DNA of 56,533 nt from Collinsella aerofaciens (lineage in GTDB: Bacteria > Actinomycetota > Coriobacteriia > Coriobacteriales > Coriobacteriaceae), in contig NZ_WQPK01000044.1 of NCBI RefSeq assembly GCF_018785265.1, positions 3,999 through 60,531 on the forward strand, in the 5' to 3' direction. Both the position numbers and the translations under genes were made by a program. The notes under the pieces are model-generated. The model did no database searches. It worked only from the letters and a program-made list of their open reading frames with translations, and had not been told where the DNA came from. Positions 35,870 through 44,957 of this stretch are shown in pieces (positions within the stretch are counted from its first letter, which is position 1; each line of letters starts with the position of its first letter).

Positions 35870-37085
35870 GGGTATCGACCCCCTTCGCCGAGCCTCGGCC
35901 ATCCGCGCCCGCCATCGCGCCGCTACAAGAAGCGCCGCCCCGTTCGTCGGGTTCACCTTCGCCCGATGCGCCTTCCGCCCGAAGCGCGCGGCTGAACGCC
36001 ATCGCAAGCCGGGCGTTCTCCTTGCGCGTGCGCACCGCGACGCGGCACCAGAAACGGGACAGTACCGAAAACGAGTCGCACGTGCGGACCAAAACCCCCT
36101 GATTATACAGACGCTCGGGGATGTCTTTCGCCGGCGTGCGGACTAAAAGGAAGTTCGCATCCGACGGCACGACGGAAAGCCCGAGCGAGGAGAGCTCGTG
36201 GGAAAGCCACGCTCGCTCGCCCGCCAGTACATCGCGCGTGCGCGAGACGTATTCGACGTCTTCCAGGGCGGCGATGCCCGCGGCCTCGGCGACCGAGGAG
36301 ACGGGCCACGCCTGCCCCGCCCGGCGAATCCCCTCGATGAGTTTGGCGTTTCCGCTGATCAGATATCCCAACCGCAACCCCGCCATTCCGTAGAGCTTTG
36401 TGAACGCGGAGAGCACGGCCACATGGCGCGAACACGCGGCGCGTGCGGCCACGCTCCTTTCGCGGGCGTCGGGCGCAAATCCGAGGAAGCACTCGTCCAC
36501 GACGAGCAGCGCTCCCACCTGCTCGCAGCGGCAAACCGCGGCATCGATCACGCGGGGGTCGACGAGGCGCCCCGTCGGGTTGTTCGGATTGCAGAGGTAC
36601 GCCACGTCTCCCGGCCCCTCGATCGCGCGGGCGAAGGAGGCGGGCACGTCGAAGTCGTCCGCTTCGGAGAGCGGGAACTCCTGCACGCATGCGCCGTAGT
36701 ACGATGCCGCCTCCGCATATTCAGAGAACGTCGGCGCGCACACGACGATGCGTTTCGGGCGTACCGCCGCGGCGAGCCGCCAGATGATGTCGGACGCGCC
36801 CGCGCCGCAGACGATAGTATCTTCGGGAATGCCCTGGGCGCGCCCTAGGGCGCGAACGAGTGCGAGGCTTTCCCTATCGGGGTAGGCGTCGATTCGAGAA
36901 AGCGCCTTGCAAGCTGCGGCGACGGCGCGCGGCGAGGGGCCTGCCGGATTCACGTTCACCGAGAAGTCAATGAGGTCGGAGGCGCCCCCTTCGCAAGCGA
37001 TGCCGAGCGATTGCGAGCTGCCCCCATGCGTACGGGCGCGCAGGATTCCCCCGGCAGCCTGGGGCGCGGCGTGGTCTTCCCTCAT
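35862..37085 (-). CDS. cobD: L-threonine-O-3-phosphate decarboxylase
   Basis: Makes (R)-1-amino-2-propanol O-2-phosphate, the linker between corrin ring and nucleotide loop. A fold-type I pyridoxal-phosphate enzyme related to histidinol-phosphate aminotransferase. Its features are CNPNNPTG (165-172), VVDECFLGF (195-203) and Lys230 in AFTKLYGMAGLRLGY. Length is 407 residues. About 35 C-terminal residues are Gly/Ser/Ala rich and look like an unstructured extension. ATG overlaps the cbiB stop by 4 bases. Confidence 0.92.
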   Translation of the reverse strand: MREDHAAPQAAGGILRARTHGGSSQSLGIACEGGASDLIDFSVNVNPAGPSPRAVAAACKALSRIDAYPDRESLALVRALGRAQGIPEDTIVCGAGASDIIWRLAAAVRPKRIVVCAPTFSEYAEAASYYGACVQEFPLSEADDFDVPASFARAIEGPGDVAYLCNPNNPTGRLVDPRVIDAAVCRCEQVGALLVVDECFLGFAPDARERSVAARAACSRHVAVLSAFTKLYGMAGLRLGYLISGNAKLIEGIRRAGQAWPVSSVAEAAGIAALEDVEYVSRTRDVLAGERAWLSHELSSLGLSVVPSDANFLLVRTPAKDIPERLYNQGVLVRTCDSFSVLSRFWCRVAVRTRKENARLAMAFSRALRAEGASGEGEPDERGGASCSGAMAGADGRGSAKGVDTRG

Positions 37086-38056
37086 GCCATCGCCCCCACG
37101 GCGAGCACGACCGCCGCGCACGCGGCGCCGAAGACGACGAGCGCGCATACGGACGCGGCGAGCATGAGCCTTGTCGCCCGTGCGATGTCGCCCCACTCGA
37201 TTTCGCGGGACGCGTCGCCTATCGTCGGTTTCTCAACGAGCTTGCCGAAATACACCGCAGGTCCTGCCAGGCGCAGCCCGAGCGCGCCCGCGCACGCTGA
37301 CTCGGTCTGCGCCGAGTTGGGGCTCGCATGGCGACGCCTGTCGCGGCGCCAGATGCGCGCCGCCCCGCGCGCGTCAAGCCCGACGATCGGGCACACGGCG
37401 ATCATGAGCAGGGCCGATAAGCGCGAGGGAATCCAGTTCACCGCATCGTCGAGGTGCGCCGAGGCGCAGCCGAAGTCGATGTAGCGCTCGTTTTTGTAGC
37501 CCACCATGCTGTCGAGCGTGTTCACTGCCTTGTACGCCATGCCCAAGGGCGCACCCCCGATCATAAGATAAAAAAGCGGCGCGATGACGCCGTCGCTCGC
37601 GTTCTCCGCCACCGTTTCCACGGCGGCGCGCGCAACGCCCTGCTCGTCGAGAACAGACGTGTCGCGTCCCACGATGAGCCCGACGGCTTCGCGCGCCGCG
37701 ACAAGGCCGCCCTTCGAGAACGCGCGGGCCACGGCCAGGCTCTGGCGGCGCAGCTCGCATGCCGCGAGAATCTGATAGCTCGCCCATGCCTCGGCCACAA
37801 AGCGCAAGCCGGGGTGAACCATGCCGCAAAGATGCAGGATTCCCCAGGTCAAAAGCCAACACGCAAGCGGAAGCGCCACGGCGAGCACAAGCCCTGCGGC
37901 GCGCGTGCCCGCGGACGTTTGCGGGAATGTGCCCCGCAGGCGATCTTCGGCCCACGTGATCGCGCGCCCCATGGCGACGACGGGATGGGGAAGCCAGCGC
38001 GGGTCGCCGAAGGCAAGGTCGGCCGCGAACCCGGCGGCGACGGCAAGAATCGTCAT
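37082..38056 (-). CDS. cbiB: Adenosylcobinamide-phosphate synthase
   Basis: An integral membrane enzyme that joins aminopropanol phosphate to adenosylcobyric acid. Visible family elements are DLAFGDPRWLPHPV near the N-terminus, VETVAENASDGVIAP in the middle and NTLDSMVGY. Several hydrophobic helices are spread along the 324 residues. The start ATG shares one base with the stop of the preceding gene. CobD, its substrate supplier, follows directly. Confidence 0.94.
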   Translation of the reverse strand: MTILAVAAGFAADLAFGDPRWLPHPVVAMGRAITWAEDRLRGTFPQTSAGTRAAGLVLAVALPLACWLLTWGILHLCGMVHPGLRFVAEAWASYQILAACELRRQSLAVARAFSKGGLVAAREAVGLIVGRDTSVLDEQGVARAAVETVAENASDGVIAPLFYLMIGGAPLGMAYKAVNTLDSMVGYKNERYIDFGCASAHLDDAVNWIPSRLSALLMIAVCPIVGLDARGAARIWRRDRRRHASPNSAQTESACAGALGLRLAGPAVYFGKLVEKPTIGDASREIEWGDIARATRLMLAASVCALVVFGAACAAVVLAVGAMA

Positions 38057-39057
38057 CACCGGGCATCGCCCCCCGAAGCGGGGCGAACGTCGCGAAGGCA
38101 GCGCCCATTCCAGGTGGCGGCCCATGCGCCGCCCGGCTCGGTATGCACGTCAAAGTATTCCATTTTCGGGACAGCTAGCTCGGAGAGCAGCGCTTTCACG
38201 GTACCCGCGTGAACGACGAAGACGGCGCGCCCACTCCCCTGGGCGCGCTCCGATTCGCACGCCTCCCGAAACGCCGCGACGACGCGGCGGGTGAAATCGC
38301 TCTTGCCCTCGCCATGCGGGCAGCGCGTCTCGCACCAGGAGTCTACCCAGGCGCGGTAGCGCGCATCCTCTTTAAGCTCGGCGGCGCTTCGCCCCTCGAA
38401 GTCGCCGAAATCCATCTCGCGCAGACCGGGGCACGCCATAAGCTCCGCCTTCGGGAAGAGGATGCGCGCCGTCTGGTCGGTGCGGGCCATGCCGCTCGTG
38501 ATAACACGGAACACGTCACGATCGCAAGCGAGGTCGTGCAAAGCGCGCTCGCCCGCGCTCGACAGGGGCTCGTCGGTGCCCGCCCCGCTGTAGCGATGGT
38601 CTTCCGTGCCCGCCGTGGCACCATGGCGCACGAAGACGACTTCCAAAGGCGCGGGCGCGCCCTGCGTACCTCGAGGCGCATCGGCAAGGTTTCCTTTGAT
38701 GACCTGGGGAATCCCGCACGTCATGTGCACGACGACGTCGGCGCGCGCAGCGAGCGCGCATCCTAGGCGCCCCGCGCGCTCGCGCCATTGGGCGTCTTCC
38801 GCACGCATGGGGACGACCCCCGAGCCGACCAAGGGCAGAATCACTGCGTCGAAGCCGATCAGCCGCTCGAGCGCCCGGTCAGCGTCGAGCGCGCGTACGA
38901 GTTCCTCAGCACGGTACGCGACACGGCCGGCAAAAGCCGCGGGCACGCCGCCCTCAGCAAGCTGCGCCGCGTCGACGAAATCGTCCGCCGCGAACCCGAG
39001 CCTTTCGCGCACGAAGGTCCTCTTCCCCGAATGCGCGCCACCTACCACGAGAATCAT
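38056..39057 (-). CDS. cobC: Fusion of CobU-like P-loop protein and alpha-ribazole phosphatase
   Basis: A two-domain protein of 333 residues. Residues 1-125 form a P-loop domain (GGAHSGKR, 6-13) resembling the CobU kinase/guanylyltransferase, with VVVHMTCGIPQVI near its end. Residues 138-333 are a histidine phosphatase with RHG (144-146, catalytic His145), GLREMDFGDFEG and FVVHAGTV. The C-terminal domain fits CobC, which dephosphorylates alpha-ribazole phosphate or adenosylcobalamin phosphate. A complete CobU is encoded separately two genes upstream, so the N-terminal domain may have another role. It overlaps cobS by 4 bases. Confidence 0.8.
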   Translation of the reverse strand: MILVVGGAHSGKRTFVRERLGFAADDFVDAAQLAEGGVPAAFAGRVAYRAEELVRALDADRALERLIGFDAVILPLVGSGVVPMRAEDAQWRERAGRLGCALAARADVVVHMTCGIPQVIKGNLADAPRGTQGAPAPLEVVFVRHGATAGTEDHRYSGAGTDEPLSSAGERALHDLACDRDVFRVITSGMARTDQTARILFPKAELMACPGLREMDFGDFEGRSAAELKEDARYRAWVDSWCETRCPHGEGKSDFTRRVVAAFREACESERAQGSGRAVFVVHAGTVKALLSELAVPKMEYFDVHTEPGGAWAATWNGRCLRDVRPASGGDAR

Positions 39058-39821
39058 AGGAGCATGCCCCCCGCCACCAGCATGGCAAGCATCGCGAGCT
39101 CGGCCCATTGCAGAAACCATCCGGCCAAATCACCCGTCACCCCGCCGAAGCGGGACAGGGCAACATGGCGGTACCACGCGAGCGCCAAAAGCCCCGCCAC
39201 CGCCATAAGGGCGCCGACGGCCTGAGCGCACGCGACCATCCCTGCAGCCGAAGCCGCAGCGAAAGCGCAAAGCGGCACGACGATCGCCGCGCGCCTCTTC
39301 GCAGGCGAGAGCCCCACGGCCATGCCGTCCGCCCGCGCGGCAGGCCAGCATTCTACGGCGAGCCCCGAAAGCGCGCGGGAGAACACGAGCGAGCACAGAA
39401 GCGCGAGGAACGCCCCCGCCGTAAGCGGCAGCGCGGTGAACAGGGAAAACTGCAGAATAAGGTACACGACAACACCAATGACCCCGAAGGCGCCCGCCCG
39501 CGGGTCGTGCATGATCTCGAGCTTTCGCTCGCGCGGGGCCCAACTTGCAAGCGCATCGGAGGTGTCGCAGAGCCCGTCTAGGTGGATGCCTCCCGTCACC
39601 GCCACAGGCAACGCCACGAGCACGGCCGCGACGATGGTCGCGGGCGCGCCGAGCAGGTTCGCCATGTGCCCCCACGCCGTCATGAGGAAGCCTTCCGCAA
39701 CGCCCACCAGGGGAAACGCGGCAAGCGCATGGGTTGATCCGAAATCGGTCCAGGCCGATTTCGGGACGGGGATGCGCGAGAACGTTCCGAACGCCGCGCC
39801 GATTGCCTCTGCTATCTTCAC
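39054..39821 (-). CDS. cobS: Adenosylcobinamide-GDP ribazoletransferase
   Basis: A membrane enzyme that couples alpha-ribazole to adenosylcobinamide-GDP, giving cobalamin. The 255-residue protein has the early segment FSRIPVP and the metal-binding stretch GGIHLDGLCDTSDAL, followed by MHDPRAGAFGV, then several membrane helices. The start is taken as GTG 39821, overlapping the cobU stop (GTGA) with AAGGA upstream. Confidence 0.93.
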   Translation of the reverse strand: MKIAEAIGAAFGTFSRIPVPKSAWTDFGSTHALAAFPLVGVAEGFLMTAWGHMANLLGAPATIVAAVLVALPVAVTGGIHLDGLCDTSDALASWAPRERKLEIMHDPRAGAFGVIGVVVYLILQFSLFTALPLTAGAFLALLCSLVFSRALSGLAVECWPAARADGMAVGLSPAKRRAAIVVPLCAFAAASAAGMVACAQAVGALMAVAGLLALAWYRHVALSRFGGVTGDLAGWFLQWAELAMLAMLVAGGMLL

Positions 39822-40366
39822 CTTGTAGGTCCTTCGCCTTTCATCCACACGGGAATCCCGCATACCACTTCGACTGCGCGGTCGGCCAGCGCCGCCACGC
39901 CCGCGTTCACGCGCGCGAGCGCGCGCCTCCATCCCTCGGTCCCCTCATCGTAGCGCATCCCATCGGCGAACACGTCGACGGAGACCACCACCGTATACGC
40001 AGCGGCCTGAGTGAGTCGTTCGATGCCTCCGAGCACCTCGCGCGCCACAGCGTCGGGGTCACGTGGGGACAAGCCGCCTTCCGCGAAGAGCTCGTTCGCA
40101 ACCAGGTTGCCCACGTCCTCCAAAAGAAGCGTGCAGCCGCGCGGAAGCCCGGGCACTGCGGCGCCCACGTCACGCGTGCGCTCGAGGGTGGAAAACCCCT
40201 TGCCCTCGCGCATCGCCCGATGGCGCGCGATACGGCGGGTGCCCTCTTCCCCGAAGGGCTCCATCGTTGCCAGGTACACGCGGGGGCCGTCGTGCCCGAG
40301 GCACAGGGACTCGGCATAGGCGCTCTTGCCGCTCGCGGCGGCGCCGATAACGAACGTCACCGTCAT
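39818..40366 (-). CDS. cobU: Adenosylcobinamide kinase / guanylyltransferase
   Basis: Phosphorylates adenosylcobinamide and transfers GMP to it. The 182-residue protein has the P-loop GAAASGKS (8-15), LATMEPFGEE and the RHRAMREGKGFSTLE segment; in the characterised enzyme this stretch holds the guanylylated His. It overlaps the cobT stop by 4 bases. A second CobU-like domain is fused to CobC downstream. Confidence 0.92.
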   Translation of the reverse strand: MTVTFVIGAAASGKSAYAESLCLGHDGPRVYLATMEPFGEEGTRRIARHRAMREGKGFSTLERTRDVGAAVPGLPRGCTLLLEDVGNLVANELFAEGGLSPRDPDAVAREVLGGIERLTQAAAYTVVVSVDVFADGMRYDEGTEGWRRALARVNAGVAALADRAVEVVCGIPVWMKGEGPTR

Positions 40367-41505
40367 TTCCCGGCCTCGAAATGCTCGTAAGCAGCCATGC
40401 CAGTCGCCGTGAACGTCTTCCCATCCCGGTACACGCGCAGCGCCGAATCCAGAAGGGGCAGATACGCCATGGCGCCCGCGCCCTCGCCCAAGTGCATGCC
40501 TGCGTCGAGGGGTGCCTTTATGCCGAGCTCGCGAAGGAGCTCCTGGCTTGCGGGTTCGCTAGATGCGTGGGTGCCCACGAGGTAGCCCAAGGCGTTGGGG
40601 CACAGGCGCACCGCGCACAGGGCCGCCGTGCAGGATATGACCCCGTCGAGGAGCGCCGGCGCCTTCGAGGCCGCGGCCCCCAGGTAGAAGCCACACATCG
40701 CCGCGATGTCGAAGCCGCCCACCTTCGAGAGCACGTCGATCGGGTCGGCGGGATCGGGCGAGTTCGCGTCGATAGCGCGCTCGACCACGTCGCGCTTGCG
40801 CGCGAGCGAGGTGTCCGAGAGCCCCGCGCCGCGCCCGACGAGGCTCCGCGCGTCCGCTCGGATGAGCACTGCGGCCACCGCCGCCGAGGTGGTCGTGTTG
40901 CCGATGCCCATCTCGCCCGCGGCGAGAAGGCGCACGCCGGCGCGGGCAAGCCCGCACGCGACGGCGATTCCGACCTCGATCGCGCGCACGGCCCCATCGC
41001 GAGACATGGCGGAGCCGTGCGCGATGTTGCCGCTCCCCCGCCGCACGTTCGCGCGCACCATGCGAGCGTCTTCTATGCCCCGGGCCATACCCACGTCGAC
41101 GGGCACGACCTCGGCACCCGCGAACGCCGCCATGCGGCAGGCGCTCGTGGCCCCCTCGCACATGTTGCGCGCGACGGCTCGCGTCACGTCTTGCCCGCTT
41201 TGCGACACGCCCTCGGCAACGACCCCGTTGTCGGAGAAGAATACCGCGAGCGCACGGGGAAACTCGGCCACCTCGGCGCTCCCCTGAGCTGCGGCGATAC
41301 GCGCGACGGCGTCTTCAAAGTCGCCCAATCCCCCCAAAGGATGCGCGATGGAATCCCACGCGGCGTACGCGGCGGCGCGGGCACACTCATCTGCGGGCGC
41401 GATCCGGGAGAGCGCGGCTTCGAGCACGGCGCCCGGCGCCGACGAGAACGCGCGCTCGACTTCCTCGCGGATGCAGGCAAGCGCGGTTTCGCTTGCTTCA
41501 GCCAT
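40363..41505 (-). CDS. cobT: Nicotinate-nucleotide-dimethylbenzimidazole phosphoribosyltransferase
   Basis: Activates the lower-ligand base as alpha-ribazole phosphate. The 380-residue protein has FFSDNGVVAEGVSQS (usually ADHGV), GEMGIGNTTTSAA, and the catalytic glutamate Glu341 in LGEGAGAM near the C-terminus. GAGGAGA lies before ATG 41505. It overlaps cbiA by 8 bases. No genes for making dimethylbenzimidazole are in the window, so the base may be imported or made elsewhere. Confidence 0.94.
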   Translation of the reverse strand: MAEASETALACIREEVERAFSSAPGAVLEAALSRIAPADECARAAAYAAWDSIAHPLGGLGDFEDAVARIAAAQGSAEVAEFPRALAVFFSDNGVVAEGVSQSGQDVTRAVARNMCEGATSACRMAAFAGAEVVPVDVGMARGIEDARMVRANVRRGSGNIAHGSAMSRDGAVRAIEVGIAVACGLARAGVRLLAAGEMGIGNTTTSAAVAAVLIRADARSLVGRGAGLSDTSLARKRDVVERAIDANSPDPADPIDVLSKVGGFDIAAMCGFYLGAAASKAPALLDGVISCTAALCAVRLCPNALGYLVGTHASSEPASQELLRELGIKAPLDAGMHLGEGAGAMAYLPLLDSALRVYRDGKTFTATGMAAYEHFEAGK

Positions 41506-42880
41506 GCCGTCTCCTCTCTGCGAACGACGCTGTGGCAGACGCGAACGCGCGCGCAACGTCGGGGTTCGCAGGATAGTACACATGCGGGAAGCCCGCAACC
41601 AGGGCCGGGGTGGTCGTCATGCACGGCCAGCCCTTGTCGCGCCGGGGCTTCTGCGCCCAGAAGTCGCCGCCCGGGCAGGTGGACTGCCAGTAGTGGAACT
41701 CGTGCGCGCGGATGCGTGTGCCGCGCGGCCCGTAGAGCCCGTAGCGTTGGGAAGTGAGCTCCACGTACCCGAAATGGGACAGCCTTCCCCCGTTCTCGCT
41801 TGCGCCCTCAAGGGCGCCCGCAACAGGCCAGCGCCGCCCCTCGCTATCGGAGATTTCGCGCTGCAGGTACAGAAACCCACCGCATTCGGCAACCGTCGGC
41901 ATGCCGGATTCCACCGCACGCCGCACCGCCTCGCGCATCGGCGCGTTCTCGGAGAGCTGCCGCGCATGGAGCTCCGGGTAGCCGCCTCCCAGATAGAGGG
42001 CGCTTGTCCCCCGGGGCAACTCGCTATCACACAGGGGGCTGAAAAAGGCCAGCTCGCAACCCAGGTCCTCGAGCGCGCGCAGGTTCTCCTCGTAGTAGAA
42101 CGAGAACGCCTCGTCACGTGCGACGGCGACGATGGGCCGCGCTCCCGCGATCGGCTCCAACCGGTAAGGTTCCTCGCGGATATCGGGTGCCGTCGCCGCT
42201 ATTTCGAGCAAGCGGTCGACGTCGACGCTCTTTTCCACCAGCTCGGACATCTTGTCGATGCGCGCGGAGAGCTGCTCGACCTCGTCGGCGGTCACAAGCC
42301 CCAAATGCCGGCTTTCGAGCGAGAACGCATCGTCGGCGGGGATATTCCCCAAAACCGCGACACCCGTGTGCTTCTCGATCGCAGGCTTCGCGTAGGCGCA
42401 GGCAGCGGCGCTCGTCTTGTTCAGCACGACGCCGCGCACGTTCGCACAAGGCAGGAACTCGGCGATGCCGCGGATTACGGCGGCGAGCGATAAAGACGCC
42501 CCGCGCCCGTTCACCACTAAAACGACCGGCGTTTCCGTGTCGCACGCAACCTGGTAGCTGCTCGCATCGGCCACGCCGGGCGCCATGCCGTCGTAGAAGC
42601 CCATGGCCCCCTCGAGCACCGCGACATCCGCGCCCGCAGCGCCGCGTGCGAGCAGGGCGCGCAGCGTCGGGGCGTCGGTGAAGAAGCCGTCTAAGTTGCC
42701 CGAGCGCGCACCCACGACGCGGCGATGAAAGAGCGGGTCAATGTAGTCGGGGCCGCATTTGAAGGCCGCGCATGCGAGGCCGCGGCGCGCAAGCGCGCGC
42801 AGGAGCGCGCACGTAACGACCGTCTTGCCGCTCCCGCTCGAGGGCGCAGCGACCATGAAGCGAGGGATGGTCGTGCTCAC
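41498..42880 (-). CDS. cbiA: Cobyrinate a,c-diamide synthase
   Basis: Amidates the a and c side chains of the ring using glutamine and ATP. The N-terminal P-loop domain has APSSGSGKT (12-20) and FKCGPDYIDPLFH. The C-terminal glutamine amidotransferase domain has VAECGGFLYL as nucleophile segment and RAHEFHYW. Length is 460 residues with a GTG start that overlaps the cbiET stop (GTGA). The in-frame sequence further upstream is the out-of-frame end of cbiET. Confidence 0.93.
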   Translation of the reverse strand: MSTTIPRFMVAAPSSGSGKTVVTCALLRALARRGLACAAFKCGPDYIDPLFHRRVVGARSGNLDGFFTDAPTLRALLARGAAGADVAVLEGAMGFYDGMAPGVADASSYQVACDTETPVVLVVNGRGASLSLAAVIRGIAEFLPCANVRGVVLNKTSAAACAYAKPAIEKHTGVAVLGNIPADDAFSLESRHLGLVTADEVEQLSARIDKMSELVEKSVDVDRLLEIAATAPDIREEPYRLEPIAGARPIVAVARDEAFSFYYEENLRALEDLGCELAFFSPLCDSELPRGTSALYLGGGYPELHARQLSENAPMREAVRRAVESGMPTVAECGGFLYLQREISDSEGRRWPVAGALEGASENGGRLSHFGYVELTSQRYGLYGPRGTRIRAHEFHYWQSTCPGGDFWAQKPRRDKGWPCMTTTPALVAGFPHVYYPANPDVARAFASATASFAERRRHG

Positions 42881-44226
42881 CGGGCGCCGCCTTCCCCACC
42901 TGCACCACGCGCGCTGACGAGGAACACGGGGTTTTGCGCCTTCATAAGATGGTGCGAGCCTACAGCCTCGGCGCGGGCGGCCGACACCTGGCACGCCTCG
43001 AACCCCTTAAAGCGCGAACCCGAGAGGAGCGCGCACGCCTCGGTGAGCGTCTCAACGGTGACGCATGGCACGCACAGGCGAACCTGCGAGTTCTTCTCGA
43101 GCGCCGCCTCCACGATGGAGGGAAGCTCGCCCGCGCTCCCGCCGACGAACACGGCGTCGGGGACGGGCAGTTTCGCGAGCGCTTCGGGGGCGACACCGGG
43201 GATCGCATGCACGTTGCCGCACCCGAATGCATCCGCGTTCTCTCGGATGAGCCGCACGCCGGCCGCGTTGCGCTCGACCGCCCATACCGACCCCGTTCGC
43301 GCGACGAGCGCCGCCTCAATCGACACGCTCCCCGTGCCGGCGCCGACGTCCCACACGGTGTCGGTCGCGGTAAGGCGCAGCTTCGCGAGCGCGACGGCGC
43401 GCACCTCCTGCTTGGTCATGGGAACGTCGCCGCGGATGAAAAGCTCGTCGGGAATGCCCGAGGAAGCGTACGGCCAGCGGGAGCTCGCGGCGCGGGATGC
43501 GCCCGCAAAGTCCGCCGCGGAAGAAGCCGCCGCGGGCGCGGACGCGCCGGCCGGCGCCTCGGAGGCTGCGCTAGAGCCCACAGGCGACCCGGCGCCGCCT
43601 GCGAACTCGATAAGCATCACGTTCAAGTCGTCGAACGTCTGACCTGCGATTTCACTTGCGGTCGCGCAGGTGATGCGCTCGTTGGGGTACGACAGGCGCT
43701 CGGCCACCGTCACGCGCGCGTCCCCGAAGCCCGCCTGCACAAGCTCGCCCGAAAGCCGCGAGGGGTCGTCCCCGCCCGACGTGGCGAGGAAGAGCTCGCC
43801 TGAGCGCTCGGCCTCGGCCACGATGTCGCACGCCACGCCGTGAGCGCTCGCGAAGCGCCAATCCTGCCATGGACGCGCGAGGCGCGCGGCGAGATACGAC
43901 GCTGAGCTTATGCCGGGAATGATGCGCACGTCCACCTGCGCGTCGCCGGAGAGCGCCTCCACCAGGCGGCGCGCGCCGCTGAACAGCCCCACATCGCCCG
44001 TCATCACGACCACGGCGCGCTGCCACGACGCCGCATCGGTGAGCGCGGCGACGATGTCCGCCGTCTTCACGAGCTCGCATCTCACCACGTCGGGCGGCAC
44101 GTCGATGCCGGCAAGCGCGCGATGAGCGCCGATGACCACGTCGGCGATGTCGATCGCGTCGAGCGCCGCGCGCGAGAGCAAGTCGGGGTTTCCGGGCCCC
44201 GCCCCGATGATCGTTACCTTTCGCAT
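42877..44226 (-). CDS. cbiET: Fused CbiE-CbiT precorrin-6Y-type methyltransferase
   Basis: Methylates C5 and C15 and decarboxylates the acetate side chain at C12. The CbiE domain (about 1-208) belongs to the tetrapyrrole methylase family, with IIGAGPGNPDLL at 6-17. The CbiT domain (about 260-449) is a Rossmann methyltransferase with DVGAGTGS at 293-300. They are joined by an Ala/Ser/Gly-rich linker of about 40 residues. The gene starts inside the end of cbiH (13-base overlap), with GGGAG before the ATG. Confidence 0.93.
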   Translation of the reverse strand: MRKVTIIGAGPGNPDLLSRAALDAIDIADVVIGAHRALAGIDVPPDVVRCELVKTADIVAALTDAASWQRAVVVMTGDVGLFSGARRLVEALSGDAQVDVRIIPGISSASYLAARLARPWQDWRFASAHGVACDIVAEAERSGELFLATSGGDDPSRLSGELVQAGFGDARVTVAERLSYPNERITCATASEIAGQTFDDLNVMLIEFAGGAGSPVGSSAASEAPAGASAPAAASSAADFAGASRAASSRWPYASSGIPDELFIRGDVPMTKQEVRAVALAKLRLTATDTVWDVGAGTGSVSIEAALVARTGSVWAVERNAAGVRLIRENADAFGCGNVHAIPGVAPEALAKLPVPDAVFVGGSAGELPSIVEAALEKNSQVRLCVPCVTVETLTEACALLSGSRFKGFEACQVSAARAEAVGSHHLMKAQNPVFLVSARGAGGEGGAR

Positions 44227-44957
44227 GGAATCTCCCGATACCCGCGCGGCGTGACCATACGGCCGCCTACGAGCTTCGTGTCCGCGTTGCCGACGAACAC
44301 GGTGGTGAACATGTCGGCGTCGATCTCCCCCAGCTCGGAGAGCCTGCACATGCCCGACTGCTGCCCCTCGCGCCCGATGTTACGTACCCAGCCGCAGAGC
44401 GTGTCGGGGGCCTTCCATTCGAGCATAATCTTCGCCGCGCGTGAGAGCCTGTCGGCGCGCTTTCTGCTGCGCGGGTTGTACAAACAGATGCAGAAGTCGG
44501 CGCTCGCCACGGCGGCGAGCCTGCGCTCGATGACCTCCCATGGCGTGAGCAGGTCGGAGAGCGACACGACCGCGAAGTCGTGGGCAAGCGGGGCGCCGAG
44601 TACCGCCGACCCGCTCTGAGCCGCGGTGGCCCCGGCGATAACTTCCACGTCTACATCGGGGTAGTCCTCCGCAAGCTCCAGCACGGGGCTCGCCATGCCG
44701 TACACGCCCGCGTCGCCGCTGCACACGAGCGCCACGGCTTCTCCACTCTGCGCGCGCGAAAGCGCAAGGCGGCACCGTTCGACCTCGTGCATCATCGGCG
44801 TCGCGAGATGCGCCGCGTCGGCCACGGCGGCGAGCGCGAGCTCCACGTATTTCGTGTAACCCACAACGACGTCGGACGCCTCGAGCGCACGCCGAGCCGC
44901 AATCGTCATGCCGTCGGGGCCGCCCGGGCCGATTCCCACCACGAAGAGCTTTCCCAT
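44214..44957 (-). CDS. cbiH: Cobalt-precorrin-3 C17-methyltransferase
   Basis: Methylates C17 with ring contraction, a key step of the anaerobic corrin pathway. The tetrapyrrole methylase family start is VVGIGPGGPDGMT; the segment LVCSGDAGVYGMASP and LYNPRSRKR are typical of CbiH/CobJ. Length is 247 residues. ATG 44957 is preferred over the GTG just before it because AAGGAG is 5 bases upstream of the ATG. It shares one base with the cbiG stop. Confidence 0.94.
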   Translation of the reverse strand: MGKLFVVGIGPGGPDGMTIAARRALEASDVVVGYTKYVELALAAVADAAHLATPMMHEVERCRLALSRAQSGEAVALVCSGDAGVYGMASPVLELAEDYPDVDVEVIAGATAAQSGSAVLGAPLAHDFAVVSLSDLLTPWEVIERRLAAVASADFCICLYNPRSRKRADRLSRAAKIMLEWKAPDTLCGWVRNIGREGQQSGMCRLSELGEIDADMFTTVFVGNADTKLVGGRMVTPRGYREIPCER

